Notes under the pieces: model-generated
What the model saw: the letters and a program-made list of their open reading frames with translations, nothing else
Told to the model about the DNA's origin: nothing
Database searches by the model: none
Program-made: the position numbers and the translations under genes
Part shown: positions 1 to 5,610 of the stretch, piece after piece
Layout of the letters: each line of letters starts with the position of its first letter
How positions within the stretch are numbered: the first letter of the stretch is position 1
NCBI GenBank assembly: GCA_030619685.1
Contig: JAUXAX010000047.1
Coordinates: forward strand, 1 to 15,000
Source: Dehalococcoidia bacterium
Lineage (GTDB): Bacteria > Chloroflexota > Dehalococcoidia > SZUA-161
DNA: 15,000 nt
Direction of reading: 5' to 3'

Positions 1-263
1 GGCCTTCTCATCAAATAGCGTCGGCAGTTGCCGCCGGAGTGCACCTCACAGATGAGCCCGAGCTTGTCAAGTATATCAAGAGTACGGTATATGGTTACCA
101 GCCCGATGCCGGGGTGTTCGTGACGAACCTTATCGTATATATCGGCTGGGGTAAGGTGGTCGTGGCTGAGGGCGATTGCATCCAGCACCGCGCGCCGCTG
201 CGGGGTGAGCTTGTAGCCCTGCTGTCTGAGGATGGTTGCTATTCTCTTCTCTGTAAGTATCAT
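1..263 (-). CDS. Fur-family metal-responsive regulator, N-terminal part (truncated by window edge)
   Basis: Reading the minus strand from the ATG at 263 gives 87 residues beginning MILTEKRIATILRQQGYKLT, open to the window edge. The visible part is the winged-helix DNA-binding domain of the Fur/Zur/PerR family. It shows the TPQR motif near residue 20, the LTPADIY helix around 37-43, and the recognition region GLVTIYRTLDILDKLGL at about 53-69, followed by the HSGGNCRRY strand. The metal-binding dimerisation domain lies outside the window, so iron, zinc or peroxide sensing cannot be decided. The start has only a weak ribosome site, but protein homology begins here and a clear promoter lies upstream. 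A Fur-box-like inverted repeat over the expected transcription start suggests autoregulation. Family assignment is firm; subfamily is unknown. Confidence 0.93.
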   Translation of the reverse strand, partial: MILTEKRIATILRQQGYKLTPQRRAVLDAIALSHDHLTPADIYDKVRHEHPGIGLVTIYRTLDILDKLGLICEVHSGGNCRRYLMRR

Positions 264-272
264 CTCAGTTGC

Positions 273-295
273 TAAATGAAAACTATTTTCAATTA
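273..295. promoter_or_regulatory. Fur-box-like inverted repeat upstream of the Fur-family gene
   Basis: The core TGAAAACTATTTTCA at 277-291 fits the 7-1-7 layout of Fur-family operators with one mismatch between arms. Symmetry continues outward, so 9 of 10 positions in each arm of 273-295 are paired around a 3-base centre. It sits just downstream of the -10 box of the regulator's promoter, where a bound repressor would block initiation. Which metal controls it cannot be read from the site. Confidence 0.7.
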
Positions 296-297
296 CA

Positions 298-326
298 CTT
301 ATAGCACCACTGCTCTTTGTTGTCAA
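298..326 (-). promoter_or_regulatory. Sigma70-type promoter of the Fur-family gene
   Basis: On the minus strand TTGACA (321-326) is followed by a 17-base spacer and TATAAG (298-303). The predicted start is near 291, giving a leader of about 28 bases to the ATG at 263. Confidence 0.75.
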
Positions 327-354
327 GAAAACCGGGGGATTTCGGAGGAGGGGC

Positions 355-432
355 TTGCCCTTCATCCCTTCCCTGGCGGGAGGGAGTCAGAGGGAGGGGA
401 TTCAGGGTGGAGAGGGTGGGAGATGGCGATTG
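355..432. repeat. Degenerate CCCTTCCC/GGGAGGG hairpin-type repeat
   Basis: The sequence CCCTTCCCTGGCGGGAGGG at about 365-385 is a near-perfect short hairpin, followed by purine-rich stretches of GAGGG, GGGTGG and GAGAGGG type. It fills much of the non-coding space between the translin-family gene and the Fur promoter (264-453). A related element appears near 4484-4556. It looks like a member of a dispersed, decayed intergenic repeat family. Genome-wide copy number cannot be judged here. It may also act as a weak terminator for the minus-strand operon. Confidence 0.4.
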
Positions 433-453
433 ATCTAGCTGCGTTCTTCGAGA

Positions 454-1101
454 CTACTCCTTGTTGAGCTTGTCCCCGAAATCTTCCAGCTTTTGCTCCA
501 GTTCTTTTTGTCTCAGGGAGATGGTGAAGTCGCCTCTGGTTCTCTCGAGGACGCCTCGTACCATGTCGGTTGTCCGTCTCAAGCCGCCGGTCAGGGCATC
601 GTGGAAGTCGATTGTTACTAGAAGGCTGTAGATATCGTCCATGGCCTTGAGTATTTCCTCGCAGCGGTTGATGCGGCCTTCCCTAAGGGTGTCGAGCAAA
701 TGTCGCCTGAGTTCGCCTGCTGCCTCACCAAGACCGTTGAGGTAGGCAGCGTAGCTGATGCCGAGCTCATCGGGGTCGGGCAGGGTCTGTCCTGATACCA
801 GCGCCAGGGTGATGCAGGCCTCGGCATACTCCTTTTGGGCGTTGTGGACGAAGCCGCCATGGAATAGCTCGCCGTGTTCAGCTAGCGTGCGGCTCATCTC
901 CTCTACGTTGGCCCGTGCTGAGTTGATGAGCTCTCTGGCTTGGTCGTATTCCCCGCGATGCACGGTGCGGATGGCACTGGCACTGAAGCGGATCGATTCA
1001 CGGGAAAGCCTGAGCCCCTTCTCCCGGGCGCTGTCCTCGGTGCTGAAGTAGGAGCGCACCTTTTCCCCAATTGAGTCAAGTTTTGAAGTGGGCCTGGTCA
1101 T
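454..1101 (-). CDS. Translin/Trax-family RNA-binding protein
   Basis: This 215-residue, largely alpha-helical, highly charged protein resembles translin/Trax, which form ring-shaped octamers in eukaryotes and act in RNA processing (C3PO). Family-like segments are the acidic EYAEACITLAL helix at about 91-101, the motif SYAAYLNGLGEAAGELRR at about 116-133, and the helix containing MDDIYSLLVTIDFHDAL at about 144-160. The acidic positions around 91-94 and 126-130 are candidates for the metal-binding residues that give Trax nuclease activity, but I cannot align them with certainty. The ATG follows the TAG stop of thiE with no gap. A GGGGGTGA ribosome site lies inside the thiE end, so the gene is translated as the last member of the fmdB-fmdB-thiE operon. 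Homologues occur in archaea and some bacteria with unknown function. Database names such as haloacid dehalogenase for such proteins are probably wrong. Confidence 0.8.
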   Translation of the reverse strand: MTRPTSKLDSIGEKVRSYFSTEDSAREKGLRLSRESIRFSASAIRTVHRGEYDQARELINSARANVEEMSRTLAEHGELFHGGFVHNAQKEYAEACITLALVSGQTLPDPDELGISYAAYLNGLGEAAGELRRHLLDTLREGRINRCEEILKAMDDIYSLLVTIDFHDALTGGLRRTTDMVRGVLERTRGDFTISLRQKELEQKLEDFGDKLNKE

Positions 1102-2142
1102 CTATCTCTCACCCCCTATTCTCGCTGTAAGCCTTCGGCTAGCTTCCTTAACGTCACTGGCCTCGAGCACAGCACTGATCAAAGCAATCGCATCGGCACC
1201 GGCGTTTATGACCTCAGCGACATTATCCTCGTTAATCCCACCAATGGCAACCACAGGGACCGACACCTTCTCTCTTACCTGGCGCAGAGTGTCAAGTCCT
1301 GCGAGTCTTGTATCGGGTTTCGATGGAGTGGGATAGATTGAGCCCACGGCAACATAATCGGCGCCCTGCCCTTGAGCTTCAAGTGCCTCGTCTAGGGTAG
1401 CCGTGGAGCTGCCCACGATTCTGTCAGCAGGTAGTAACCTTCGGGCAATGGGAAGAGGCAAATCCCCCTGCCCCAGGTGGAGGCCATCGGCATCGGAGGC
1501 GAGGGCAACGTCCAGGTGGTCATTCACAATAAAAAGGACGTTAGATTCAGTGCAGAGCTTTTGTAGCTCTTGAGCCAGAGGCGCGAGCTCGCCCTTGAGG
1601 CGAATCTTGTCGCGAAGCTGGATTATGCTGGCTCCTCCTTGAATTGCCTGCCGCGCGGTCTCAACCTCGTTTTGTCCTGCGAGCGCCTGGGCGTCTAGAA
1701 TTAGATACAGCCCGGTTATTCTCTTTGTCTTGTCATGCCGGCTTAGCTTGAAGCATATCCTTTGCTCCAGATCGTAGAGCATGAAGCGGGCACTTTTCAG
1801 TTTCTCCCAGTCCAGGCCGATGTCCTGACCAGGGATTTTGGTGATCTCTTCCAGTACTCGCAACGATTGCTGAACCCGACTTGAGTTGGCTCTGACCAGG
1901 CTGACAACATCGGGCCGTTCCCCTTCGCTGTCTACCTCTAAGGAAGCACCTACATCTTCCTCTGCCTGGCGAGCGTTGAGGAGTCTCTCCTGAAACGACC
2001 GCTCTTTGGGGAGTAGCTCGTGGCGTAAGGACTTAAGCTGTTCGCTGAGATCGGAGTCATTCAAGGTGAAGCGGCTTATGTCCTCGAGGAGGCGCAATCC
2101 CTCGCTGATACGGTTGAGATTGGCATCCAGAATACGTAGCAT
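1102..2142 (-). CDS. thiE: Bifunctional ThiD2-like / thiamine-phosphate synthase (ThiE)
   Basis: This 346-residue protein has two parts. Residues about 143-345 are ThiE, which joins HMP-pyrophosphate and thiazole phosphate to make thiamine phosphate in the cytoplasm. Visible ThiE motifs are IIQLRDK (173-179), the ND pair near 207 followed by DADGLHLGQGD, GSIYPTPSK (about 257-265) and VPVVAIGGINEDN near 285-297. Residues 1 to about 130 match the helical ThiD2 family, with RILDANLNRISEGLRLLED at 3-21 and a second helical repeat ANSSRVQQSLRVLEEITK near 85-102. ThiD2 is proposed to be an HMP-phosphate kinase, so the fusion would supply the substrate of its partner domain. It ends directly against the translin start and follows an fmdB gene by 12 bases. 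No TPP riboswitch is visible in the short operon leader. Confidence 0.93.
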   Translation of the reverse strand: MLRILDANLNRISEGLRLLEDISRFTLNDSDLSEQLKSLRHELLPKERSFQERLLNARQAEEDVGASLEVDSEGERPDVVSLVRANSSRVQQSLRVLEEITKIPGQDIGLDWEKLKSARFMLYDLEQRICFKLSRHDKTKRITGLYLILDAQALAGQNEVETARQAIQGGASIIQLRDKIRLKGELAPLAQELQKLCTESNVLFIVNDHLDVALASDADGLHLGQGDLPLPIARRLLPADRIVGSSTATLDEALEAQGQGADYVAVGSIYPTPSKPDTRLAGLDTLRQVREKVSVPVVAIGGINEDNVAEVINAGADAIALISAVLEASDVKEASRRLTARIGGER

Positions 2143-2154
2143 ATTGAGGTAACT

Positions 2155-2529
2155 CTAAAGTTGATCCTTGAGAGTCTTGGGCAGTTCGCCTTCTCTGGCA
2201 GCGGCGATTGTTTCCTTAACCCCGGCGAAGGTATCCCGGTATTCTTCGCTGTCCGTGTCTATGCCCAATTCCTTGAGCCTCTTTTCTGTATATCGCCCGA
2301 TATTGCGTGGGTCCTTATAGTAGTCGCGGTTCTTGGGGAACATGGTCGGTTCCCCGGATTCCTCCCAGACTGTCTTCGTGGTCTTGTGGACGGCGAACCT
2401 GGAAATGCAGCGCTCCAGGTTATCGCTGCCACAGGCAGAGCAGGTAGGGCTCAAGGAATCGTTAACAGTCCTCAAGAAGAAGCTTACTCTCTGATTACAG
2501 GCATTACAGTGAAACTCATAGATGGGCAT
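2155..2529 (-). CDS. FmdB-family zinc-ribbon protein (downstream copy)
   Basis: This 124-residue protein begins MPIYEFHC. Paired cysteines at C8/C11 and C30/C33 form the small zinc ribbon typical of FmdB/putative regulatory proteins. After residue 50 comes a charged tail of low recognisable similarity, with a YKDPRNIGRY segment near 71-80. FmdB was named for a regulator of formamidase in Methylophilus; for most members the role is unknown and may be nucleic-acid or protein binding. The cysteine spacing is identical to that of the neighbouring gene, so the two look like a tandem duplication with divergent tails. The ATG has a GGGGTGA ribosome site. The gene sits 14 bases after its paralogue and 12 before thiE, in one operon. 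Confidence 0.85.
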   Translation of the reverse strand: MPIYEFHCNACNQRVSFFLRTVNDSLSPTCSACGSDNLERCISRFAVHKTTKTVWEESGEPTMFPKNRDYYKDPRNIGRYTEKRLKELGIDTDSEEYRDTFAGVKETIAAAREGELPKTLKDQL

Positions 2530-2543
2530 GGTTGGTCACCCCG

Positions 2544-2924
2544 TTAGTCTTCTCCTCTTAGCTCTGGTGGTTTGATTGCCTCCATTACCTCGGAGATGTC
2601 CTCGCCTGCCTCCATCCTGTCCATAAGCTCCTCAGTTTCAGGTGTGATGTCTTCATCGGCAGCCCGGCTCATCTTGCGGCTCCACTCGGCGAGAGCACGG
2701 GGATCATTGCGCATCAGGCCTCGAGTCAGCTTGGAGTCAGAGAGGATGTCATCGTAGACGCTCTTGTCTGATTTGGATCTGCGGACGGCGAATTTGGATA
2801 ACATCCGAGTAAGATCTTCGCTGCCGCAGCGGGTACAGCTAGGCTTTGGGAGCGAGGAAAAGCCCTGGGCAAATACCTCTACCCTGCGTCGGCAGTTGTT
2901 GCAGCGATATTCGTAGATTGGCAT
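2544..2924 (-). CDS. FmdB-family zinc-ribbon protein (first gene of operon)
   Basis: This 126-residue protein begins MPIYEYRC, with zinc-ribbon cysteines at C8, C11, C30 and C33, exactly the positions of the following gene. The shared core ends with a SKFAVR segment near 43-48, where the paralogue has SRFAVH. The C-terminal half is acidic and helical and contains NDPRALAEWSRKMSRAADED near 74-93, then a Glu-rich stretch; this region is common in FmdB proteins of green non-sulfur bacteria. It is the promoter-proximal gene of the minus-strand operon. The ATG has only a weak AGG ribosome site in a leader of about 40 bases. Function is unknown; a regulatory or scaffold role is only a guess from the family name. 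Confidence 0.85.
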   Translation of the reverse strand: MPIYEYRCNNCRRRVEVFAQGFSSLPKPSCTRCGSEDLTRMLSKFAVRRSKSDKSVYDDILSDSKLTRGLMRNDPRALAEWSRKMSRAADEDITPETEELMDRMEAGEDISEVMEAIKPPELRGED

Positions 2925-2972
2925 TGGTGGTTATACCTGGCGGACGTTCTGTTGACTTCTAGTGCGCCTTCA

Positions 2973-3001
2973 ATTCTATCACAATGGAGCCACTGAGTAA
3001 A
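2973..3001 (-). promoter_or_regulatory. Sigma70-type promoter of the fmdB-fmdB-thiE-translin operon
   Basis: On the minus strand TTTACT (2996-3001), a 17-base spacer and TAGAAT (2973-2978) form a reasonable promoter with a start near 2966, about 42 bases before the ATG at 2924. It lies back to back with the folP promoter. Confidence 0.55.
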
Positions 3002-3026
3002 CTTGTGGGCACTGATATCGGGTCAT

Positions 3027-3034
3027 GCTATAAT
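3027..3034 (+). promoter_or_regulatory. Extended -10 promoter of folP
   Basis: TGC immediately before a perfect TATAAT (3029-3034) is an extended -10 element. The -35 region is poor (TGGGCA, 17 bases upstream), as is common for such promoters. The predicted start near 3041 rules out the upstream ATG at 2984 as the folP start. Confidence 0.6.
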
Positions 3035-3064
3035 GTAAACCGACGCTTGCCTTTGAGTCGCGAT

Positions 3065-3910
3065 ATGAACAGTGCTTCAACAGACCGTCTGGGAGTTACA
3101 CGTTGTGGTGATGCAGAGTTCAGATGGGGGCAGCGAACCTATGTGATGGGAATTGTCAATGTTGCCCCTGATTCCTTCTCCGGCGATGGTCTTCGCGATG
3201 TGGATGCTGCTGTTGCTCAAGCGCAGCGCTTTGTCGCTGATGGTGCTGACATCATCGATGTAGGGGGGGAGTCTACTCGTCCGGACTTCACCCCTATTTC
3301 TATTGAGGAGGAGCTGAAGCAGGTGCTGCCGGTAATCGAGAGGTTGGCTAGCGAACTCTCCGTGCCGGTAAGCATCGACACTTATAAGGCAGCGGTAGCA
3401 CGAGAGGCGGTGGCAGCAGGAGCGCGGATGATCAACGATGTTTGGGGGCTGAAGCGCGACCCAGAGCTGGCACGGGTGGCAGCAGATAACGGGGCGCCGC
3501 TCGTCATCACACAGAATCAAAGAGGCGCTTCCTTTCATCAGTTCTTTCCCGAGCTTGTCGCTGACCTCAAGAGAAGCATACAACTGGCGCTGAAGGCCGG
3601 GGTTGATTGGAATAACATCATAATCGACCCAGGGGTTGGCTTCGGTAAGACGGCGGAACAAAACCTGGAGATTATCCGCCGCTTAGCAGAGTTGAAGTCA
3701 ATCGGACGGCCTATCCTTCTCGGCACCTCGCGCAAGTCGTTTATCGGGCTTGTGCTCGATCTGCCTGTTGACCAGCGCTTGGAGGGGACAGCAGCCTCGG
3801 TGGCCATCGGTATTGCCGGTGGCGCCGATATAGTGAGGGTGCACGACGTGGGTCAGATGGTTCGAGTTGTCCGGATGAGCGATGCTATCGTCAGAGGGGG
3901 CCCTTCCTGA
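3065..3910 (+). CDS. folP: Dihydropteroate synthase
   Basis: The enzyme condenses 6-hydroxymethyl-dihydropterin pyrophosphate with p-aminobenzoate to form dihydropteroate, the sulfonamide target. Read from the ATG at 3065 it has 281 residues, near the family norm. Signature motifs are VMGIVNVAPDSFSGDG (about 27-42), DIIDVGGESTRP (about 62-73), VSIDTYK near 102, ARMINDVWG near 119-128, DPGVGFGKT near 175-183, LLGTSRKSFIG near 207-217, and the closing RVHDVGQM. The first motif has Ala where most members have Thr (NVTPDSF), and the usual MH segment is ITQNQRG. An in-frame ATG at 2984 would add 27 residues, but it lies upstream of the predicted transcription start. folK follows after 12 bases and the PTPS gene closes the folate operon. 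Confidence 0.95.
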   Translation: MNSASTDRLGVTRCGDAEFRWGQRTYVMGIVNVAPDSFSGDGLRDVDAAVAQAQRFVADGADIIDVGGESTRPDFTPISIEEELKQVLPVIERLASELSVPVSIDTYKAAVAREAVAAGARMINDVWGLKRDPELARVAADNGAPLVITQNQRGASFHQFFPELVADLKRSIQLALKAGVDWNNIIIDPGVGFGKTAEQNLEIIRRLAELKSIGRPILLGTSRKSFIGLVLDLPVDQRLEGTAASVAIGIAGGADIVRVHDVGQMVRVVRMSDAIVRGGPS

Positions 3911-3922
3911 GCAGGAATTGAG

Positions 3923-4519
3923 ATGGCGGATTCGGCGGATATCTCTTTGCCAGCTACGATATACCTCGGTCTGGGATCAAACCTGGGAGACAGGATGGGT
4001 AGTTTGACTCTGGCCGTGGAGCGCCTGTCTCAAAAGTTGACTATCAGGGAGATCTCCTCCGTTTACGAGACCGAGCCTTTAGGCTACAAGGAGCAGCCGT
4101 TGTTCCTCAATGTGGTTGTATCAGCGGTGACCGAACTGGGGCCCTTTGAGCTTCTACGTTTCATAAAGCAAATCGAAAGCGATCTCGGGAGGAAACGTGG
4201 CTTTCGCAATGCTCCTCGACCTATCGACATAGATATCCTCTTTTACGGGGACTTGGTGACCCACCCCCCCGAGCTTACCATCCCGCATCCTGGTGTCGCT
4301 GAACGTGCTTTTGTGCTTGTCCCCCTCGTCGAGATCGCTCCTGAGTTCGTTCATCCTCTTAGCCAGCGGAAGGTTGTTGATTTGCTGGCTGAGGTGGCTG
4401 GGCTTGGCGGAGTGAGGGGTGTGGGGAGATTGAACCTGAAGGGAATAACCACCTTAGCATCCTGCAGAAATCTCCACACAAATGCCTCTCCCTTGAAAAG
4501 AGGGGGAAGGAAAGGGTGA
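3923..4519 (+). CDS. folK: 6-hydroxymethyl-7,8-dihydropterin pyrophosphokinase (HPPK)
   Basis: This 198-residue protein transfers pyrophosphate from ATP to 6-hydroxymethyl-dihydropterin, the step before FolP. Motifs are YLGLGSNLGDR (14-24), SSVYETEPLGYKEQPLFLN (45-63), and RPIDIDILFY (99-108) with the metal-binding aspartates, then IPHPGVAERAFVLVPL (120-135). The normal HPPK core ends near residue 158. The remaining roughly 40 residues (for example NASPLKRGGRKG at the end) have no family counterpart and are encoded by a G/C-tract repeat that has overrun the 3' end. An AGGA ribosome site lies 6 bases before the ATG, and folP is 12 bases upstream. Confidence 0.95.
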   Translation: MADSADISLPATIYLGLGSNLGDRMGSLTLAVERLSQKLTIREISSVYETEPLGYKEQPLFLNVVVSAVTELGPFELLRFIKQIESDLGRKRGFRNAPRPIDIDILFYGDLVTHPPELTIPHPGVAERAFVLVPLVEIAPEFVHPLSQRKVVDLLAEVAGLGGVRGVGRLNLKGITTLASCRNLHTNASPLKRGGRKG

Positions 4520-4556
4520 GCTCTCCTTCTCCCTAATCCCGTCTCACTAGGGAGGG
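4484..4556. repeat. Degenerate CCTCTCCCTT/AAGAGGG hairpin repeat overlapping the folK 3' end
   Basis: CTCTCCCTTGAAAAGAGGGG forms a short hairpin at about 4484-4505. A second pair, TCTCCCTA near 4528 and TAGGGAGGGA near 4549-4558, follows. The composition resembles the 355-432 element. The first hairpin encodes the end of folK; the second lies between folK and the PTPS gene and could attenuate transcription. Membership in a dispersed family is inferred from style only. Confidence 0.4.
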
Positions 4557-4582
4557 AATTACTAAGGAATCTTGGGGGCAAC

Positions 4583-4588
4583 TATAAT
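4583..4588 (+). promoter_or_regulatory. Possible -10 element before the PTPS/QueD gene
   Basis: A perfect TATAAT stands 14 bases before the ATG at 4603, but no good -35 hexamer is found at 16-18 bases (TACTAA at 17) and there is no TG extension. If used, the transcript would start inside the GGAGGGA ribosome site, so it is only a weak candidate. Confidence 0.25.
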
Positions 4589-4602
4589 TTGCGGGAGGGA
4601 AC

Positions 4603-4965
4603 ATGTACCAGGTGTCAGTCAGGCAGCATTTTGACGCTGCTCACTATTTGAGAGGCTACGGTGGTAAATGTGAGGAGATGCATGGTCATCGCTTTGAGAT
4701 CGTAGTTACTTTGGAGTGTGAAGGTCTCAATGACATCGGCATAGCTTTCGACTTTGCAGAGCTCAAGAAGCACCTGGGTGAGATACTGAAACGGTTTGAT
4801 CACGTTTGCCTGAACGAGATATCACCCTTCGATAGTATCAATCCTTCCTCGGAGAATATCGCTGTGACCGTCTATCAAGAGATCGTTGGGCGGCTGAGTG
4901 GGGTTGTTGTGTCACGTGTTGAGGTTTGGGAGTCCCCGGAGTCAAGGGTGGCATATATCCCGTAG
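4603..4965 (+). CDS. queD: 6-pyruvoyltetrahydropterin synthase family (QueD or dual PTPS-I/III)
   Basis: This 120-residue tunnel-fold protein acts on dihydroneopterin triphosphate made by GTP cyclohydrolase I. Zinc ligands are H14 in FDAAH, and H27 and H29 in the HGH motif. The catalytic motif is C23-E24-E25-M26-H27-G28-H29. C23 is the QueD cysteine, used to make 6-carboxy-tetrahydropterin for queuosine. E24 occupies the position of the glutamate in PTPS-III enzymes (ExxHGH), which make 6-hydroxymethyl-dihydropterin and replace FolB. FDF near 49-51, RFDH near 64-67 and VWESPES near 108-114 complete the active site. The gene has a strong GGAGGG ribosome site and is the third gene after folP and folK, with no folB in the cluster. 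A folate role, alone or with queuosine synthesis, is therefore plausible. The family is certain; the product is inferred. Confidence 0.9.
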   Translation: MYQVSVRQHFDAAHYLRGYGGKCEEMHGHRFEIVVTLECEGLNDIGIAFDFAELKKHLGEILKRFDHVCLNEISPFDSINPSSENIAVTVYQEIVGRLSGVVVSRVEVWESPESRVAYIP

Positions 4966-4983
4966 TGATGGTTGGGATCAGTG

Positions 4984-5235
4984 CTATTCAGAGGATGAAG
5001 CCGGGGTGCTTTGTTCTTCGGGTTGATGCTTGAGGGACTCTTCAATCCGTGTAGATGCCATCAGTCGGCCAATAGAGAAACCTATTCCCAAAGCTGCCGA
5101 AAAGCCAATAATCACGGGAGCAGCTATTGCCCAGAAGCGCCAGGGCTCACCAGCAACTAGCCCCCATATGAATAGACCGGCAAGAACAAGGCAGCCCATG
5201 CTGATGATCGCACCGCCAATTCGAAACTTGGCCAT
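4984..5235 (-). CDS. Small two-helix membrane protein, unknown function
   Basis: This 83-residue protein begins MAKFRIGG. It has two strongly hydrophobic segments, at about 7-27 and 36-56, joined by a short EPWRFW loop. A hydrophilic, Glu/Ser-rich tail (RIEESLKHQPEEQSTPASSSE) follows and is likely cytoplasmic. I do not recognise a family. The start is supported by an AGGAGGT ribosome site 9 bases upstream. It lies 72 bases downstream of the Trm112-like gene on the same strand and probably shares its transcript, ending 18 bases from the convergent PTPS gene. A fused-looking glycine-rich second helix (GFSAALGIGFSIGRLM) may allow helix packing. Nothing in its surroundings reveals a task. Confidence 0.65.
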   Translation of the reverse strand: MAKFRIGGAIISMGCLVLAGLFIWGLVAGEPWRFWAIAAPVIIGFSAALGIGFSIGRLMASTRIEESLKHQPEEQSTPASSSE

Positions 5236-5307
5236 TGCGTGTTGTTACCTCCTAACCTTGGTCTTTAAAAGGCTCGCAGAAGGCGACTTGCACCGAATTA
5301 CTGTGCC

Positions 5308-5490
5308 CTAATCACGAAGGTCCGGGGGCAGCAGATTAGGGATAGCGTCATTGATCGGATAAGTCTCAGGGCACTGAGTACACTTTAATGATCCGGTAAT
5401 TACCTCGTTCTTGTCCTCCTCGGTGACCTCGAGCTGAAGGGGGCCTTTGCACATCGGGCAAGCCAAAATATCCATCAACTCTCTCTTCAT
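5308..5490 (-). CDS. Trm112-like zinc-ribbon protein (UPF0434 type)
   Basis: This 60-residue protein begins MKRELMDILACPMCKGPL. C11, C14, C37 and C40 form the zinc site of the Trm112/YcaR family, and the ending YPINDAIPNLLP is a hallmark. In eukaryotes and archaea Trm112 activates several methyltransferases; bacterial single-domain members are small proteins of uncertain partners. I chose the ATG at 5490 because GGAGG lies 9 bases before it and homology begins there; an in-frame start at 5517 adds nine residues with no support. It has its own consensus promoter and is followed by the small membrane protein gene, while signal peptidase I lies upstream on the same strand. Confidence 0.88.
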   Translation of the reverse strand: MKRELMDILACPMCKGPLQLEVTEEDKNEVITGSLKCTQCPETYPINDAIPNLLPPDLRD

Positions 5491-5526
5491 AGCACCTGTC
5501 CTCCGGAAGGTCCGCAATTGTGCCTA

Positions 5527-5555
5527 ATTGTAGTTTATGGTAGGAGAATTGTCAA
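5527..5555 (-). promoter_or_regulatory. Sigma70-type promoter of the Trm112-like gene
   Basis: Minus-strand TTGACA (5550-5555), a 17-base spacer and TACAAT (5527-5532) closely match consensus, with a start near 5520 and a leader of about 30 bases to the ATG at 5490. Confidence 0.75.
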
Positions 5556-5610
5556 TCAGATGACGAGGTTCAAGCTTAATGGCTGTGGTCTGATTCTCTT
5601 GGAGTCGCTG

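Noticed and set aside
276..467. Short plus-strand open frames at 39-275 and 276-467
   Set aside because: The first is antisense to the Fur-family gene; the second begins in the operator and runs through repeat-like G-tracts, without a ribosome site or family similarity.
2100..2966. TPP riboswitch for the thiE operon
   Set aside because: The operon leader is only about 40 bases and the fmdB-thiE gap 12 bases; no CTGAGA-type thi-box elements are visible.
3077..3661. Minus-strand open frame of 194 codons opposite folP
   Set aside because: It is antisense to conserved FolP motifs and its composition is implausible for a protein.
4520..4602. preQ1 riboswitch before the PTPS/QueD gene
   Set aside because: The 83-base gap is mostly repeat-like G/C tracts; no preQ1 aptamer pattern is seen.
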